Shown: piece by piece, positions 35,159-44,422 of the stretch
How the letters are laid out: each line of letters begins with the position of its first letter
Numbering within the stretch: the first letter of the stretch is position 1
Source of the DNA: Paenibacillus qinlingensis
GTDB lineage: Bacteria > Bacillota > Bacilli > Paenibacillales > NBRC-103111
Reading direction: 5' to 3'
DNA: 64,000 nt
NCBI RefSeq assembly: GCF_013204845.1
Contig: NZ_JABMKY010000004.1
Span: 434,001 to 498,000, forward strand
The notes under the pieces: generated by a model
Databases searched by the model: none
Seen by the model: only the letters and a program-made list of their open reading frames with translations
Told to the model about the DNA's origin: nothing
Made by a program: the position numbers and the translations under genes

Positions 35159-37066
35159 ATGCAACAATGGCTTCAAAAACATCATTTGCGATGGAAAATA
35201 GGGTTGGTTATCATGTTTGGCTTATTATTTATGGCGAATCATGGTTTTGCGGAGCAGCTCGATGATGTGAAAACGATCCCAAAATGGGAGATGAAGTGGG
35301 GGGGGCCCGATGATACAATTCAAAATATCATAACTTCTTCAGATAAAGATCAATGGATGACGTTCGAGAGCGGAGCAGAAATGCCGGATAAACCCAAAGA
35401 TGTATCTATTGCTTGGGTACGTATCCAACTGCCGGAAAAGCTTCCCAAGGACTTTGGCTTGTATATCGATGGTATCTATGCTCAACAGGTATCGGTTTAC
35501 ATAGGCGATAGATTACTTAATGAAGTGAAATTTGACTTTCCTTACGACGAACAACGGAGTTTGCTGCCTATAAGCGCGGAGGACGGTGGGGGGAGTGTAT
35601 ACTTAAAGCTTCAGACAAGCATGGAGCGGTTGGGCATACATTCCGATATCCGATTGGATCATTATACCTCCTTGACACATACATTTATATTTCGCGATTT
35701 GCAGAATATCATTCTTGGGTTTGCTTTTCTATTCATTGCTGTTATTATGCTGATTTGTTCCCTCTTTCTCAAACAGAAACAACGGGCAAGCTGGATTTCA
35801 CTTAGTTTAATTATTCTTACATTAGGTACGATTTTTCTTACCTACTCCCCTTTTCTTTATGCTAATTTCACACCTTTTGGTGCTTTGATTCTGAATACTT
35901 TTGATGTTTCTTTAGCCATATTTTTGCCATCACTTATTTACTTTTTCGAGAAAATATTCGATAATGGCAAGTTTAAATGGATTCGTATTTTCCGAAAATT
36001 TCAGATTGGCTATTCAGCTTTCTGTATTATTTTGATGTTATTTAATCAGCTCAATCAATTTCAGTTTATCGAAACGTATTTATTTTTCACACTGACCATG
36101 CTAAGTGTGATTATGATTTTTGAGTTTATTTTAATTATTAGTCTGTCCATTGTTTTTGTTATTCGAGGAAACAGAGAGGCTGTTATTTTCTCTTCAGGTT
36201 TCGCTATATTTGCATTGATGGGGATCTTTGATCTTATTCTTTACTATAGTAATAATCAAAAGTATCAGTTCTTCCTATGGAAATTTGGTGTGGTTGGATT
36301 TATTATTGCACTCATCGTGATATTGGGTAGGCGTTTTGCAATCAATCAGGAGCAGATGTCGAACTATTCAAAGGAATTGGAATTTTATAATCATCAGCTG
36401 CAGCTATCAGAGAAGATGGAGATGATTAGTTCCTTAGCGGCATCGGTGGCACATGAAGTCAGGAATCCCTTACAAGTTACAAGAGGGTTTTTGCAGCTTG
36501 TTGCGGCTCGAACGGATGATAAGAACAAGGAATATATGACGATAGCGATCGAAGAACTAGATCGGGCTTCGGTGATTATCACAGACTTTCTTACATTTGC
36601 GAAGCCACAGCTGGATGAAATCGTCGAATTGAATGTCAGCAAGGAAATTGGCCAAATAGAAGGAATCATTGTTCCATTAGCAACATTGAATGGCGGTCGA
36701 ATTATCGTCAATGTTCCTTCTGATTTACATATTTTTGGGAATTCTTCGAAGCTAAAGCAAATTTTGATTAACATTATCAAGAATAGTATCGAAGCGTTTC
36801 AAGCGGATGGGCAAATACATATTTGGGCTTATGAGAAGAATGAAGAGGTATTCATACATATCAAGGATAATGGTGAGGGAATTGAGCCCATGCAGCTGAG
36901 GAAATTAGGCGAGCCTTACTATTCCACGAAGACGAAGGGGACGGGACTAGGGTTAATGGTGACGTTTCGGTTGATCGAGATTATGAAGGGGCATATTGAG
37001 TTTAAAAGTCAAAGATTCTTAGGTACCGAAGTAATTATACGTTTTCCAAATGTGACAATAAATTAA
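35159..37066 (+). CDS. Membrane sensor histidine kinase (7TMR-DISM-like sensor)
   Basis: This is a 635-aa histidine kinase. It has a signal peptide (about residues 1-31), an extracytoplasmic domain of about 150 residues like 7TMR-DISM extracellular domains, about seven to eight membrane helices (190-395), a dimerisation domain with phospho-acceptor His near 432 (VAHEVRNPLQV), and an ATPase domain with N-box IKNSIEAF, DNGEGIEP and GTGLGLMV. It lacks a receiver domain and no response regulator is adjacent. It converges on the peptide gene at 37108-37347, sharing a bidirectional terminator; the polytopic sensor makes it a possible receptor for an exported signal, though its His motif is not of the ComP (HPK7) type. 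AAGGTGAT precedes the ATG. Confidence 0.88.
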   Translation: MQQWLQKHHLRWKIGLVIMFGLLFMANHGFAEQLDDVKTIPKWEMKWGGPDDTIQNIITSSDKDQWMTFESGAEMPDKPKDVSIAWVRIQLPEKLPKDFGLYIDGIYAQQVSVYIGDRLLNEVKFDFPYDEQRSLLPISAEDGGGSVYLKLQTSMERLGIHSDIRLDHYTSLTHTFIFRDLQNIILGFAFLFIAVIMLICSLFLKQKQRASWISLSLIILTLGTIFLTYSPFLYANFTPFGALILNTFDVSLAIFLPSLIYFFEKIFDNGKFKWIRIFRKFQIGYSAFCIILMLFNQLNQFQFIETYLFFTLTMLSVIMIFEFILIISLSIVFVIRGNREAVIFSSGFAIFALMGIFDLILYYSNNQKYQFFLWKFGVVGFIIALIVILGRRFAINQEQMSNYSKELEFYNHQLQLSEKMEMISSLAASVAHEVRNPLQVTRGFLQLVAARTDDKNKEYMTIAIEELDRASVIITDFLTFAKPQLDEIVELNVSKEIGQIEGIIVPLATLNGGRIIVNVPSDLHIFGNSSKLKQILINIIKNSIEAFQADGQIHIWAYEKNEEVFIHIKDNGEGIEPMQLRKLGEPYYSTKTKGTGLGLMVTFRLIEIMKGHIEFKSQRFLGTEVIIRFPNVTIN

Positions 37067-37067
37067 G

Positions 37068-37106
37068 AAAAGGTGTTCCGCCAATGGCGGGACACCTTTA
37101 TTATAT
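37068..37106. terminator. Bidirectional terminator between the kinase and peptide genes
   Basis: AAAGGTGTTCCGCC pairs with GGCGGGACACCTTT around three bases, flanked by A-rich and T-rich runs on both sides. It serves the kinase on the plus strand and the peptide gene on the minus strand. Confidence 0.88.
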
Positions 37107-37107
37107 T

Positions 37108-37347
37108 TTACCAAACTGCTGCTTCGGCATTAGATGTAACAAGAATCTTAGCTGGATTTGTAGGGATTACTAGAACGAAATCTGTCGATGTTTCCTCAAC
37201 AGCTTTAACCTTAATGTCGTCAGGAAGTGTAATGTTAAATGCTTGTTTCAGCGCTGCTTTCGGGTTGGCTAGAAGTTGTTGTTTAAAGGCTTCATCTTCC
37301 CAAGCCTTTTGAATAATTTTGGCTTTTACGCTATCATTTGTGGACAT
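37108..37347 (-). CDS. NHLP-leader RiPP-type precursor peptide ending in Trp
   Basis: The 79-aa peptide has the leader of the nitrile-hydratase-like (NHLP) family of natural-product precursors: KAWEDEAFKQQLLANPKAAL (about residues 14-33), then ITLPDDIKVKAVEE and FVLVIPTNP (about 39-64). After this only about 15 residues remain, ending ...SNAEAAVW with a terminal tryptophan. There is no Gly-Gly cleavage site and no Cys. The gene directly follows a ComQ-like isoprenoid-synthase-fold gene on the same strand, and an extended -10 promoter lies between them. A prenylated Trp, as in ComX, is therefore an attractive hypothesis, not a demonstrated fact. AGGAGTGAT stands before the ATG. It could alternatively be a stand-alone NHLP-like protein of other function. 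Confidence 0.8.
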   Translation of the reverse strand: MSTNDSVKAKIIQKAWEDEAFKQQLLANPKAALKQAFNITLPDDIKVKAVEETSTDFVLVIPTNPAKILVTSNAEAAVW

Positions 37348-37391
37348 TTGTAATCACTCCTAGTCATTTGGGTAATTTTTCCTACAAAAAA

Positions 37392-37400
37392 ATTATAACA
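37392..37400 (-). promoter_or_regulatory. Extended -10 promoter of the precursor peptide gene
   Basis: Read on the minus strand the sequence is TGTTATAAT, a perfect TGnTATAAT extended -10 box, about 45 bases before the peptide start. It would let the peptide be made in excess of the upstream enzyme. Confidence 0.6.
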
Positions 37401-37420
37401 CGATCTTCTCTATTAATCTA

Positions 37421-38359
37421 TCAAAATCTATCAGAATTAGACAAAAAATAGTAGAACCCACCAGAGACTAAAGTCGCCCTTCGTTCTTTGATTTCTTGGG
37501 CTGCTCGATGGATATTCTGTACGAGAAAATCATGGAAGGCAAGCAGTTGCTCCATACCTACAGCCAAGGATAGCAGATGCTCGTGATGAGAGTCAGCAGT
37601 CTTTCCGTAGTCGGCGAAGAAGTCATGGACATAGAGTTGCTGCTTAATCATTTCAGGGGTTAGCGTATCTATTGTCGAAAGCTGCAATTGCTTGCGGATA
37701 GATGCGATTAAGCAATTATATGATCCATCTACGAGATCCTCTTCCCAGTCGGACCAGTCATCTAACATTTGAAGTGTAACCAAGGTTTGTTCAACGGCAT
37801 TGGTAACTACAGGGATGAGATGCGATTGGTTAGCAAGCAGTAGTGCTCCTGTGCTGGCATTTTTAACAGGACTAGCTTTCTTGGCAATTTGAAATTTGTC
37901 CTCGTGGAAGTAATCGGATTGTCGTTCATTCGTGACACTTTTCGACCATTCTAGGATGTAGGTCTCGTAATAGTCCCAGAAAGGGGAATTTGAAGGAAAT
38001 AGGTCTCGATAAATGGTCAGAAATTGGACATGAAACAAATTTGCGAGCGGCAGCTTGCTTGCGTGTTCGCCTTTGACAGCGTCCATAATATCGTCTTGGA
38101 TGAAGTAATACAGCATGACGAATACATTCGCAAGAGAAAGCTTGTTAAACGACTCCACAGGTAGCTTGCAGATGTCTTTCATCCAATAGGGAAGAAGATA
38201 ACAAATATAATTCTTGCTGCTTCCTTCATGGCTTGGGTCAAACTTAGCTATATAGGCAAGGCCTAGCTGATCTAATGGCGAAGGGAACTGGTGTACAGCA
38301 TCCTTAGCTTCAGTAAAAATTTGATTTAATTGATTCTTATGATCGCTTAACCAATTCAT
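37421..38359 (-). CDS. Class I isoprenoid-synthase-fold protein (ComQ/polyprenyl synthetase-like)
   Basis: This 312-aa all-helical protein carries DDIMD at residues 89-93 (in YYFIQDDIMDAVKGE), the first aspartate-rich motif of class I isoprenoid synthases, and LDDWSDWEEDLVDGSYN at about 199-215, which fits the second aspartate-rich site. Both bind Mg-diphosphate in prenyl synthases, terpene synthases and the peptide prenyltransferase ComQ. It lacks the full conserved set of true chain-elongating synthases as far as I can judge, so a ComQ-like transferase or terpene-like role is more likely. Its ATG overlaps the stop of the AraC-type gene by one base (TGATG), and the NHLP peptide gene follows 73 bases downstream. 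The ComQ relation is inference from motifs, size and gene order. Confidence 0.72.
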   Translation of the reverse strand: MNWLSDHKNQLNQIFTEAKDAVHQFPSPLDQLGLAYIAKFDPSHEGSSKNYICYLLPYWMKDICKLPVESFNKLSLANVFVMLYYFIQDDIMDAVKGEHASKLPLANLFHVQFLTIYRDLFPSNSPFWDYYETYILEWSKSVTNERQSDYFHEDKFQIAKKASPVKNASTGALLLANQSHLIPVVTNAVEQTLVTLQMLDDWSDWEEDLVDGSYNCLIASIRKQLQLSTIDTLTPEMIKQQLYVHDFFADYGKTADSHHEHLLSLAVGMEQLLAFHDFLVQNIHRAAQEIKERRATLVSGGFYYFLSNSDRF

Positions 38360-40641
38360 CACTCTTCAATCCCTTTCTGTTGAAGCGTATTTTCGTATTT
38401 GAGCTGTTTGCGGAAATCGTTCGGTGTGATGCCATTATACTTTTTAAATAAGCGATAGAAGTAAGAGTCGCTCGTGAAGCCTGTCTTCTCTGCGATTTCA
38501 GCAACGGATAGCGATGAGTTTAAAAGCAGATCTTTGGATTTGTTCATCCGGACATCTTGAATGACATCGGTAATGGCGACCATCGTGTGCTGTTTGTACA
38601 AACGGCTAATATAAATGGAAGACATGGCGAGCTCATCTGCAATTGAGTTAAGGGACAAGTTCTGATTCGCATAATCCCGATCAATGATGTCGTTCATCTT
38701 CTTGATTAGCTCCACATGCTTAGAGCTTCGCTTCTCATCTAACTTTTTTTGAAGCTGCTTGAATACGTCGATGAACTGGGCGTTTATTTCTTCAATGGTC
38801 TCGACGTGGGTTAGAGAAGCAACGGCAGCATCCAGGTAGAGGGGGAAGGCTAGCGCATTATTCTTGTTGATCGTCGTCAGTACATTATTAACGGTTAAGG
38901 TTAGATGTGAAATGGCTAAATGGACGACCGTGTAAGGATATAGCGATGTTTCATTCACGATGTCGGTATAGAGCAGCTCGGCTTCTTCGGAATCGCCTGT
39001 CATGAGGCAATCGACGAGTTGCTTTTCCTTCTGAGATGGAAACTTGTACTCCTTGGTGCGATACGCAATGATTTCGTCCGACCAAATGATACAGCCATGT
39101 CCTCTAAATAAACGATGATAAGAGGCCTCCAACAGCTGTTTATAGAGTTGAAAACATGATATCGCTTCGTCCTGCAGCGGGCTTACAGTAATTGAGACTG
39201 ATAATTTAATGAAGGAAGAAATAGATGCTTGCATGTTTTGAAGCAACGCAGTGAAGTTAACAGGTTCGCATTTGAAATCCGATTCCTTCGCAGAGAGAAG
39301 CAAGAGAATATGATCATCTCCCATATCGATACCTTCCGCGTGAAAGGTGGAGGAGCTGATTTCGGTACCGATATTCATGATTGCATAGCGTAATAAGGTA
39401 AGTTGATCTTTGTACGTTCGAATGTTTTCTTCATATTTATCAATTTTCACCATCAGAAGCAAAGAAGGATGATCAATGGTGATTTTGGAACCGAAATAGG
39501 TTAATTTCGATTTCAGGGCTTGAGGGTGATAGGCGTCTCTGCCCAGCATAATATTTCTCAGGAAATTTTGTCGTAAAATTTGAAGGTTATCGCGTTTTTC
39601 GATTTCTAACGTTTTTAAGCTTCGAATGACCTTATCAATAGGACCGAATAATCGTTTGGACATGAAGAACGAAATAAGCAGCCCGACTAGAAGAATACTA
39701 AGCGAGATATAAATCGTTTTGAGACGCATGTCTCGGATCTCTTTTGTAATAATGGTGTAAGGGGTTGTTCGGACGTAACGCCATCCTAGGGAATCAGGGG
39801 CTGTATACGAAATTAAAGATGGATTGTCATTGACGTTATCGACCAAATAACCTGGTGAAGAAGCATTGGCGATAATTTTCTGGATGTAGCTCTTATCTGC
39901 ATAATTGGAGAGTACAGGATTTGATCCATCGGTGGAGATCAGAACGCCTTCTTTATTAATAATAAATTCGTTGCTTGCCCGGTTGTTGGCGATTTTTTTC
40001 AATGATTTATTGAAGAACGATTCTGAGATATTGACGACAACAGCTGAATTCAAGGAATTATTCAAATTGATGGCATCATAGCACAAATAGGAATAAATCC
40101 CGACAGTCGTGGTTTGGAGTGAACTTACATTCGTTGACTTGAAGGTTCGTGGAATCGGTAGAAAAGGAATATAGTCCTGAAAATGATTGAGGATATCGAC
40201 CATGCCAGGGTCGCCAAGATTGGCTTTTGTTTGGATGCCGCTCTGAAAGTTGTTCGAGCTGACGTAGAAAAGTTCTGAGGTTCCGTTATACACATAGATG
40301 GAATCGATAAATGGCATGGCTAGCCGATATAAATTCAATTGAGCCATGCTGCCTTGGACATCGTAAATATCTGGTTTGTCATAAAACAACAATTTACTAA
40401 TCACAAAATCACGATAAATTTGAAAAGACAGGGAGGTTGCGGTCTCTGTAATGGTTCGAATTTCTTGGCTCGTTTGAAGCAAGGAGTTGGAGTCGGATTC
40501 ATACACTTGTTTCAGCGCAATATTATCGAAGTTGACATAAAGAATTGTAGAGGAGACAAGCAAGGTAATGACAATGGATAAAACAATACTGAGAAGTATG
40601 TTGCGATACATAAATTTGCTCTCTTGATTTCGAAGTATCAA
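38359..40641 (-). CDS. Membrane-anchored AraC family transcriptional regulator
   Basis: The 760-aa protein has an N-terminal membrane helix (about residues 13-35), an extracytoplasmic sensor of about 250 residues, a second helix (about 303-325), a cytoplasmic middle region, and a C-terminal AraC/XylS double helix-turn-helix (about 655-755, with LSLNSIADELAMSSIYISRLYK and SVAEIAEKTGFTSDSYFYRLFKK visible in pieces). This layout is common in Paenibacillus next to sugar transporters. It is divergent from the LplBC-like permease genes at 40915 and probably activates them in response to an extracellular sugar or signal. Its stop overlaps the start of the isoprenoid-synthase gene, so both are one transcript. 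The start is TTG 40641 (GGGGGGG upstream) or ATG 40611. Confidence 0.88.
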   Translation of the reverse strand: MILRNQESKFMYRNILLSIVLSIVITLLVSSTILYVNFDNIALKQVYESDSNSLLQTSQEIRTITETATSLSFQIYRDFVISKLLFYDKPDIYDVQGSMAQLNLYRLAMPFIDSIYVYNGTSELFYVSSNNFQSGIQTKANLGDPGMVDILNHFQDYIPFLPIPRTFKSTNVSSLQTTTVGIYSYLCYDAINLNNSLNSAVVVNISESFFNKSLKKIANNRASNEFIINKEGVLISTDGSNPVLSNYADKSYIQKIIANASSPGYLVDNVNDNPSLISYTAPDSLGWRYVRTTPYTIITKEIRDMRLKTIYISLSILLVGLLISFFMSKRLFGPIDKVIRSLKTLEIEKRDNLQILRQNFLRNIMLGRDAYHPQALKSKLTYFGSKITIDHPSLLLMVKIDKYEENIRTYKDQLTLLRYAIMNIGTEISSSTFHAEGIDMGDDHILLLLSAKESDFKCEPVNFTALLQNMQASISSFIKLSVSITVSPLQDEAISCFQLYKQLLEASYHRLFRGHGCIIWSDEIIAYRTKEYKFPSQKEKQLVDCLMTGDSEEAELLYTDIVNETSLYPYTVVHLAISHLTLTVNNVLTTINKNNALAFPLYLDAAVASLTHVETIEEINAQFIDVFKQLQKKLDEKRSSKHVELIKKMNDIIDRDYANQNLSLNSIADELAMSSIYISRLYKQHTMVAITDVIQDVRMNKSKDLLLNSSLSVAEIAEKTGFTSDSYFYRLFKKYNGITPNDFRKQLKYENTLQQKGIEE

Positions 40642-40850
40642 GCTATCCGTCCCCCCCTTTGGTAAAAAAAGTATATCCCAACTTTATTCGGCTTGCAATG
40701 GAATCGGAGGGCCTTGGGGCTGAAAAAGCACTAGAAACGCCGAATTTTCCATGAAAGTTTACATTGTGCATATGCCGTTTAGGCTGTTTTGGGTGGGTTC
40801 GTTCATAAATGTTAGCAGATATTCAGTATCCTAGTCGGAACGGTTCTGTC

Positions 40851-40856
40851 TATAAT
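40851..40856 (+). promoter_or_regulatory. -10 box of the sugar ABC importer operon
   Basis: TATAAT stands 59 bases before the permease start. No -35 consensus is present at 17 bases, as expected for a promoter that needs an AraC-type activator. The rest of 40642-40914 shows no further element I can name. Confidence 0.5.
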
Positions 40857-40914
40857 TCGAGTATGGCAACCGACAAGATAAACAGGACATATTAACGCAG
40901 GGAGGTTTACCAGC

Positions 40915-41838
40915 ATGATCCGAAAGAAAGGATTTCTCTATGAGTTAAACAAAAATAAATTGTTGTTTCTCATGATAGCGCCAACATTAATTTTCTTCTT
41001 TATTAATTCGTACGTACCGATGGTTGGCATCTACTTTGCATTTACCCGGTTTGATTTTAATGGGGGACTTTTTGGAAGTCCATTTGTCGGACTAGAGAAT
41101 TTTGAATTCTTATGGAAATCAGGTGTGTTATGGACGCTTACGCGGAATACAGTAGCTTACAATCTGGCATTTATCGTGTTCTTGAATGCGACAGCCATCT
41201 TTTGCGCGATCCTTTTAAGTGAAATGACTGGGAAGTTTTTCAAGAAACTTACGCAATCCGTGATGTTCTTACCTTATTTTATTTCATTTGTTCTCTTGAA
41301 TGCAATCGCTTACAACATGTTCAACTATGATACTGGATTTGTAAATACGACGCTTAAATCATGGGACTCTAACCCCGTGGACATTTATAACACACCTTCT
41401 TCATGGGTTTTTCTGCTGATTATGTTCTATGTATGGAAGAATGTGGGATACACCATGGTAATCTATCTTGCCACGATAACTGGTATTAGTGATGAGTATT
41501 ACGAAGCGGCTACGATTGATGGGGCGAACATCTTCCAGCGGATTTGGTACATAACAATCCCAATGCTGAAGCCAACCTTCATTATATTGCTGCTATTCGC
41601 ACTGGGCAGTATTATGAAAGGTCAATTTGATCTGTTCTACCAATTAATTGGAAATAACGGCATCCTGTACAATGCGACGGACATTTTGGATACTTACGTT
41701 TTCCGCTCTTTGAAAGTTACATTTGACATCGGGATGGCGACTTCAGCTGGGTTGTTCCAGTCGATCTTCGGTTTTGTACTCATTATGACGGTGAATTATC
41801 TGATTAAAAAATCAAATGATGAATATGCACTTTTCTAG
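40915..41838 (+). CDS. Carbohydrate ABC transporter permease (LplB-like)
   Basis: This 307-aa permease of the LplB/YtcP group has six membrane helices starting near residue 18. The family's coupling loop is seen in DEYYEAATIDGANIFQRIWY (EAA motif, about residues 193-212), and the segment after it (ITIPMLKPTFIILLLFALG) is also typical. The partner permease begins 13 bases downstream and the binding protein follows. Such systems import oligosaccharides or other glycans and use a shared MsmX-type ATPase encoded elsewhere; none is present here. An AGGGAGGTTT precedes the ATG. The divergent AraC-type membrane regulator probably controls it. Confidence 0.92.
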   Translation: MIRKKGFLYELNKNKLLFLMIAPTLIFFFINSYVPMVGIYFAFTRFDFNGGLFGSPFVGLENFEFLWKSGVLWTLTRNTVAYNLAFIVFLNATAIFCAILLSEMTGKFFKKLTQSVMFLPYFISFVLLNAIAYNMFNYDTGFVNTTLKSWDSNPVDIYNTPSSWVFLLIMFYVWKNVGYTMVIYLATITGISDEYYEAATIDGANIFQRIWYITIPMLKPTFIILLLFALGSIMKGQFDLFYQLIGNNGILYNATDILDTYVFRSLKVTFDIGMATSAGLFQSIFGFVLIMTVNYLIKKSNDEYALF

Positions 41839-41851
41839 GAGGTGACCGCAC

Positions 41852-42742
41852 TTGCGTACCAGAGGAATTGATTCCGTTACATTTAACATTATTGCCTATG
41901 TTGTCATTATCGCTTTTTCTGTGATTTGTTTGTTTCCCTTCCTTCTCATCATTTCTGGTTCCTTAACAGATAATGAATCCATTATACGAGATGGGTATCA
42001 CCTCATACCGAGTGTCTTTTCATTGACAGCCTACAAGGCGGTTCTAACGTTCCCTGAAAAAGTATTAACAGCTTACGGGGTTACGATTTTTGTGACGGTG
42101 GTTGGGACCGCGCTAGGATTGTTCATGATGACGATGGCTGGCTACGTGCTGCAAAGGAAAGATTTTAAGTACCGCAATAAGCTTTCCTTCTATATTTATT
42201 TTACTACGCTTTTCGGTGGTGGCCTTGTCCCTTGGTACATCATGATGACGAAATATCTGCAGTTAACAGATACGTACGCAGCACTAATTTTCCCTGGACT
42301 CATGTCTCCTTTCCTTATTATATTAATGCGCAGTTTCATTAAGTCATCTATTCCAGAAGAGTTAACAGAGTCTTCAAAGATTGATGGAGCGAATGACTTC
42401 ACGATTTATTATCGAGTCGTTCTTCCACTGGCTATGCCTGGGATTGCCACTGTTGGATTATTCCTTGCCCTACATTATTGGAACAGCTGGTTTTCGACAT
42501 CGCTCTTCATTAATGATCAGAACAAATACGAGCTGCAGTATTTCTTGTATAACATCATTAACACGGCTGCTGCGGTTTCACAGTTGGGTGTCTCTACGGG
42601 AGTGACGATGAGTCAGGACATTCCATCCGAGTCTACCAAACTAGCCATGGCTATTATTGTTACCGGGCCAATTCTATTTCTGTATCCATTCGTTCAACGG
42701 TTTTTCGTTAAAGGCCTAACCATAGGCGCTGTAAAAGGTTAG
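41852..42742 (+). CDS. Carbohydrate ABC transporter permease (LplC/YtcP-like)
   Basis: The 296-aa second permease has six predicted helices and the EAA-type loop PEELTESSKIDGANDFTIYY (about residues 169-188). The start is a TTG with AGGAGGTGA at optimal distance. It belongs to the CUT1 family and works with the preceding LplB-like permease. The C-terminus FVKGLTIGAVKG is the usual end of this family. The operon continues with the substrate-binding protein 78 bases downstream. Confidence 0.92.
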   Translation: MRTRGIDSVTFNIIAYVVIIAFSVICLFPFLLIISGSLTDNESIIRDGYHLIPSVFSLTAYKAVLTFPEKVLTAYGVTIFVTVVGTALGLFMMTMAGYVLQRKDFKYRNKLSFYIYFTTLFGGGLVPWYIMMTKYLQLTDTYAALIFPGLMSPFLIILMRSFIKSSIPEELTESSKIDGANDFTIYYRVVLPLAMPGIATVGLFLALHYWNSWFSTSLFINDQNKYELQYFLYNIINTAAAVSQLGVSTGVTMSQDIPSESTKLAMAIIVTGPILFLYPFVQRFFVKGLTIGAVKG

Positions 42743-42820
42743 AACTGTAACGGAGTTATTCCGTCAGCTAACATAGATGTTTAAACTTTTAAATTATGCA
42801 CAAATAAAGGGAGGATTTAC

Positions 42821-44413
42821 ATGAAAAGTAATGCGAAAAAAATGTACAGTGTGTCAATGGCATTAGCGCTTGCCGGCTCCGTTGTTGCAGGGTGTAGCAG
42901 TTCCACATCCACAAGTTCGCCAAGTCCTTCTGCAGCCCCAGCAACAAAAGCGCCAGAAGCTTCAGTAGCAGCGGCTACAGCTAAGCCAGCAGGCATAGAC
43001 ACATCGAAGAAAGTTGAGTTGCAATTCTATATGTTAGGACCTGCACCGAAAGATCTTCCGGTCATTGAAGAAGAAATTAACAAACTGGCCTTAAAGGATC
43101 TGAACGCAACGGTTAAATTCAATTTCACAACGTGGACGGATTGGGATCAGAAATATAAGTTACTACTATCTTCCGGTCAAGCGGTGGATTTGATCTTCAC
43201 AGCAGAGTGGACACAATATCAATCCTACGCCAAAAAAGGAGCTTTCTTAGCACTCGATGAGTTACTTCCGAAAGCAGCACCTAAATTGAATAGCTTCGTA
43301 CCGAAGGACATGTGGGAAGCTGTCAAAATTGATGGCAAAATCTACACCGTTCCTGCCACATATAAAGAGTATGTAACGACAGGCTTCATCTGGCGTGAGG
43401 ATCTCAGAGAGAAATTCAATTTACCGAAACCAGATTCTCTTGCAAATTTTGAAGCGTATTTAGCTGGAATTAAGAAAAATGTGCCTGATATGGTTCCTTT
43501 AGCGGCAAATAGCGATGTGAAAGGCAGTCTTTCTGATCAATACAAAAACTTAACCATCGATCCCATCGGAGCCGTTCCTTATGGCTTGAACATTGGTTAT
43601 AAAACGCCTTCGGAAGTTAGCTTGTACTGGGGCTCCACAGAGCACCTGAATGAGTTGAAAGCGATGAAAAAATGGCAAGATGCTGGTTACATTACGAAAA
43701 ACGTTCTGAATACGAAAGATGCTATGACGGATTTGATTACAAGTGGTAAAGCAGCAGCGAACCTAGGTGATAATCCTAGCCGCTTCAATGATCAAAAGCT
43801 GAAAATTGCTTCTACGCACCCAGATTGGAAGCTTGAGTACTACCCAGCGCCAATGATTAAAGGCCATGCAGAACCAGTTCACCCGATTCACAATGGCTTC
43901 GCGATTCCAAAAAGCAGTAAAAATGCGGAGCGTGCACTTGCTTTCTACGAAAAAATGGTAACAGACAAAACTTACAATCAATTGACCGAGTATGGTATTT
44001 TAGGCAAAAACTACACCGTTGATAATGGTTACTATACCATGATCGGTGACACGAACAGCAATGGTTTCCCTAGAGAAGCTATGCAGGGTTGGGCTTGGAG
44101 AAATCCTGAGTTTATGCTATTTGATAAAGGCTACGATGGCGTCAAAAAGATCTTCGCTGATCTGGATAAAATTGCAACTCCTGATAAATACACAGGCTTT
44201 GCAGAAGATTACACAAGTTATCAAGCTGAAAGAGCTGCATTAGAGCAAGTGGAGAAACAATATCTGTATCCTCTTGAAGCGGGTCTCGTTGCGGATGTTG
44301 AAGGCGGACTGAAAACATTTATGGAAAAAGCCAAAGTAGCAGGGCTTGATAAAATCCAAGCTGAATACAAGAAACAATGGTTGGAGTATGTGAAAAGCCA
44401 AAATATTAAATAA
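42821..44413 (+). CDS. Extracellular substrate-binding lipoprotein (LplA-like)
   Basis: This 530-aa lipoprotein has a signal peptide with the lipobox VVAGCS (Cys near residue 25), a Ser/Pro/Ala-rich linker to about residue 60, and a large bacterial extracellular solute-binding domain of the LplA type (about 65-520; LQFYMLGPAPKDLPVIEEEI at its start). The long form over 500 residues is typical of binding proteins for oligosaccharides or pectin/xylan fragments in Paenibacillus. It serves the LplB/LplC-like permeases just upstream. GGGAGG lies before the ATG, and a terminator follows the stop. Confidence 0.9.
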   Translation: MKSNAKKMYSVSMALALAGSVVAGCSSSTSTSSPSPSAAPATKAPEASVAAATAKPAGIDTSKKVELQFYMLGPAPKDLPVIEEEINKLALKDLNATVKFNFTTWTDWDQKYKLLLSSGQAVDLIFTAEWTQYQSYAKKGAFLALDELLPKAAPKLNSFVPKDMWEAVKIDGKIYTVPATYKEYVTTGFIWREDLREKFNLPKPDSLANFEAYLAGIKKNVPDMVPLAANSDVKGSLSDQYKNLTIDPIGAVPYGLNIGYKTPSEVSLYWGSTEHLNELKAMKKWQDAGYITKNVLNTKDAMTDLITSGKAAANLGDNPSRFNDQKLKIASTHPDWKLEYYPAPMIKGHAEPVHPIHNGFAIPKSSKNAERALAFYEKMVTDKTYNQLTEYGILGKNYTVDNGYYTMIGDTNSNGFPREAMQGWAWRNPEFMLFDKGYDGVKKIFADLDKIATPDKYTGFAEDYTSYQAERAALEQVEKQYLYPLEAGLVADVEGGLKTFMEKAKVAGLDKIQAEYKKQWLEYVKSQNIK

Positions 44414-44422
44414 GTAAATTTG

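Noticed and set aside
35159-37066. Calling the kinase ComP
   Set aside because: The His region (HEVRNPL) is of the general HisKA type, not the HPK7 type of ComP, and no ComA-like regulator is adjacent.
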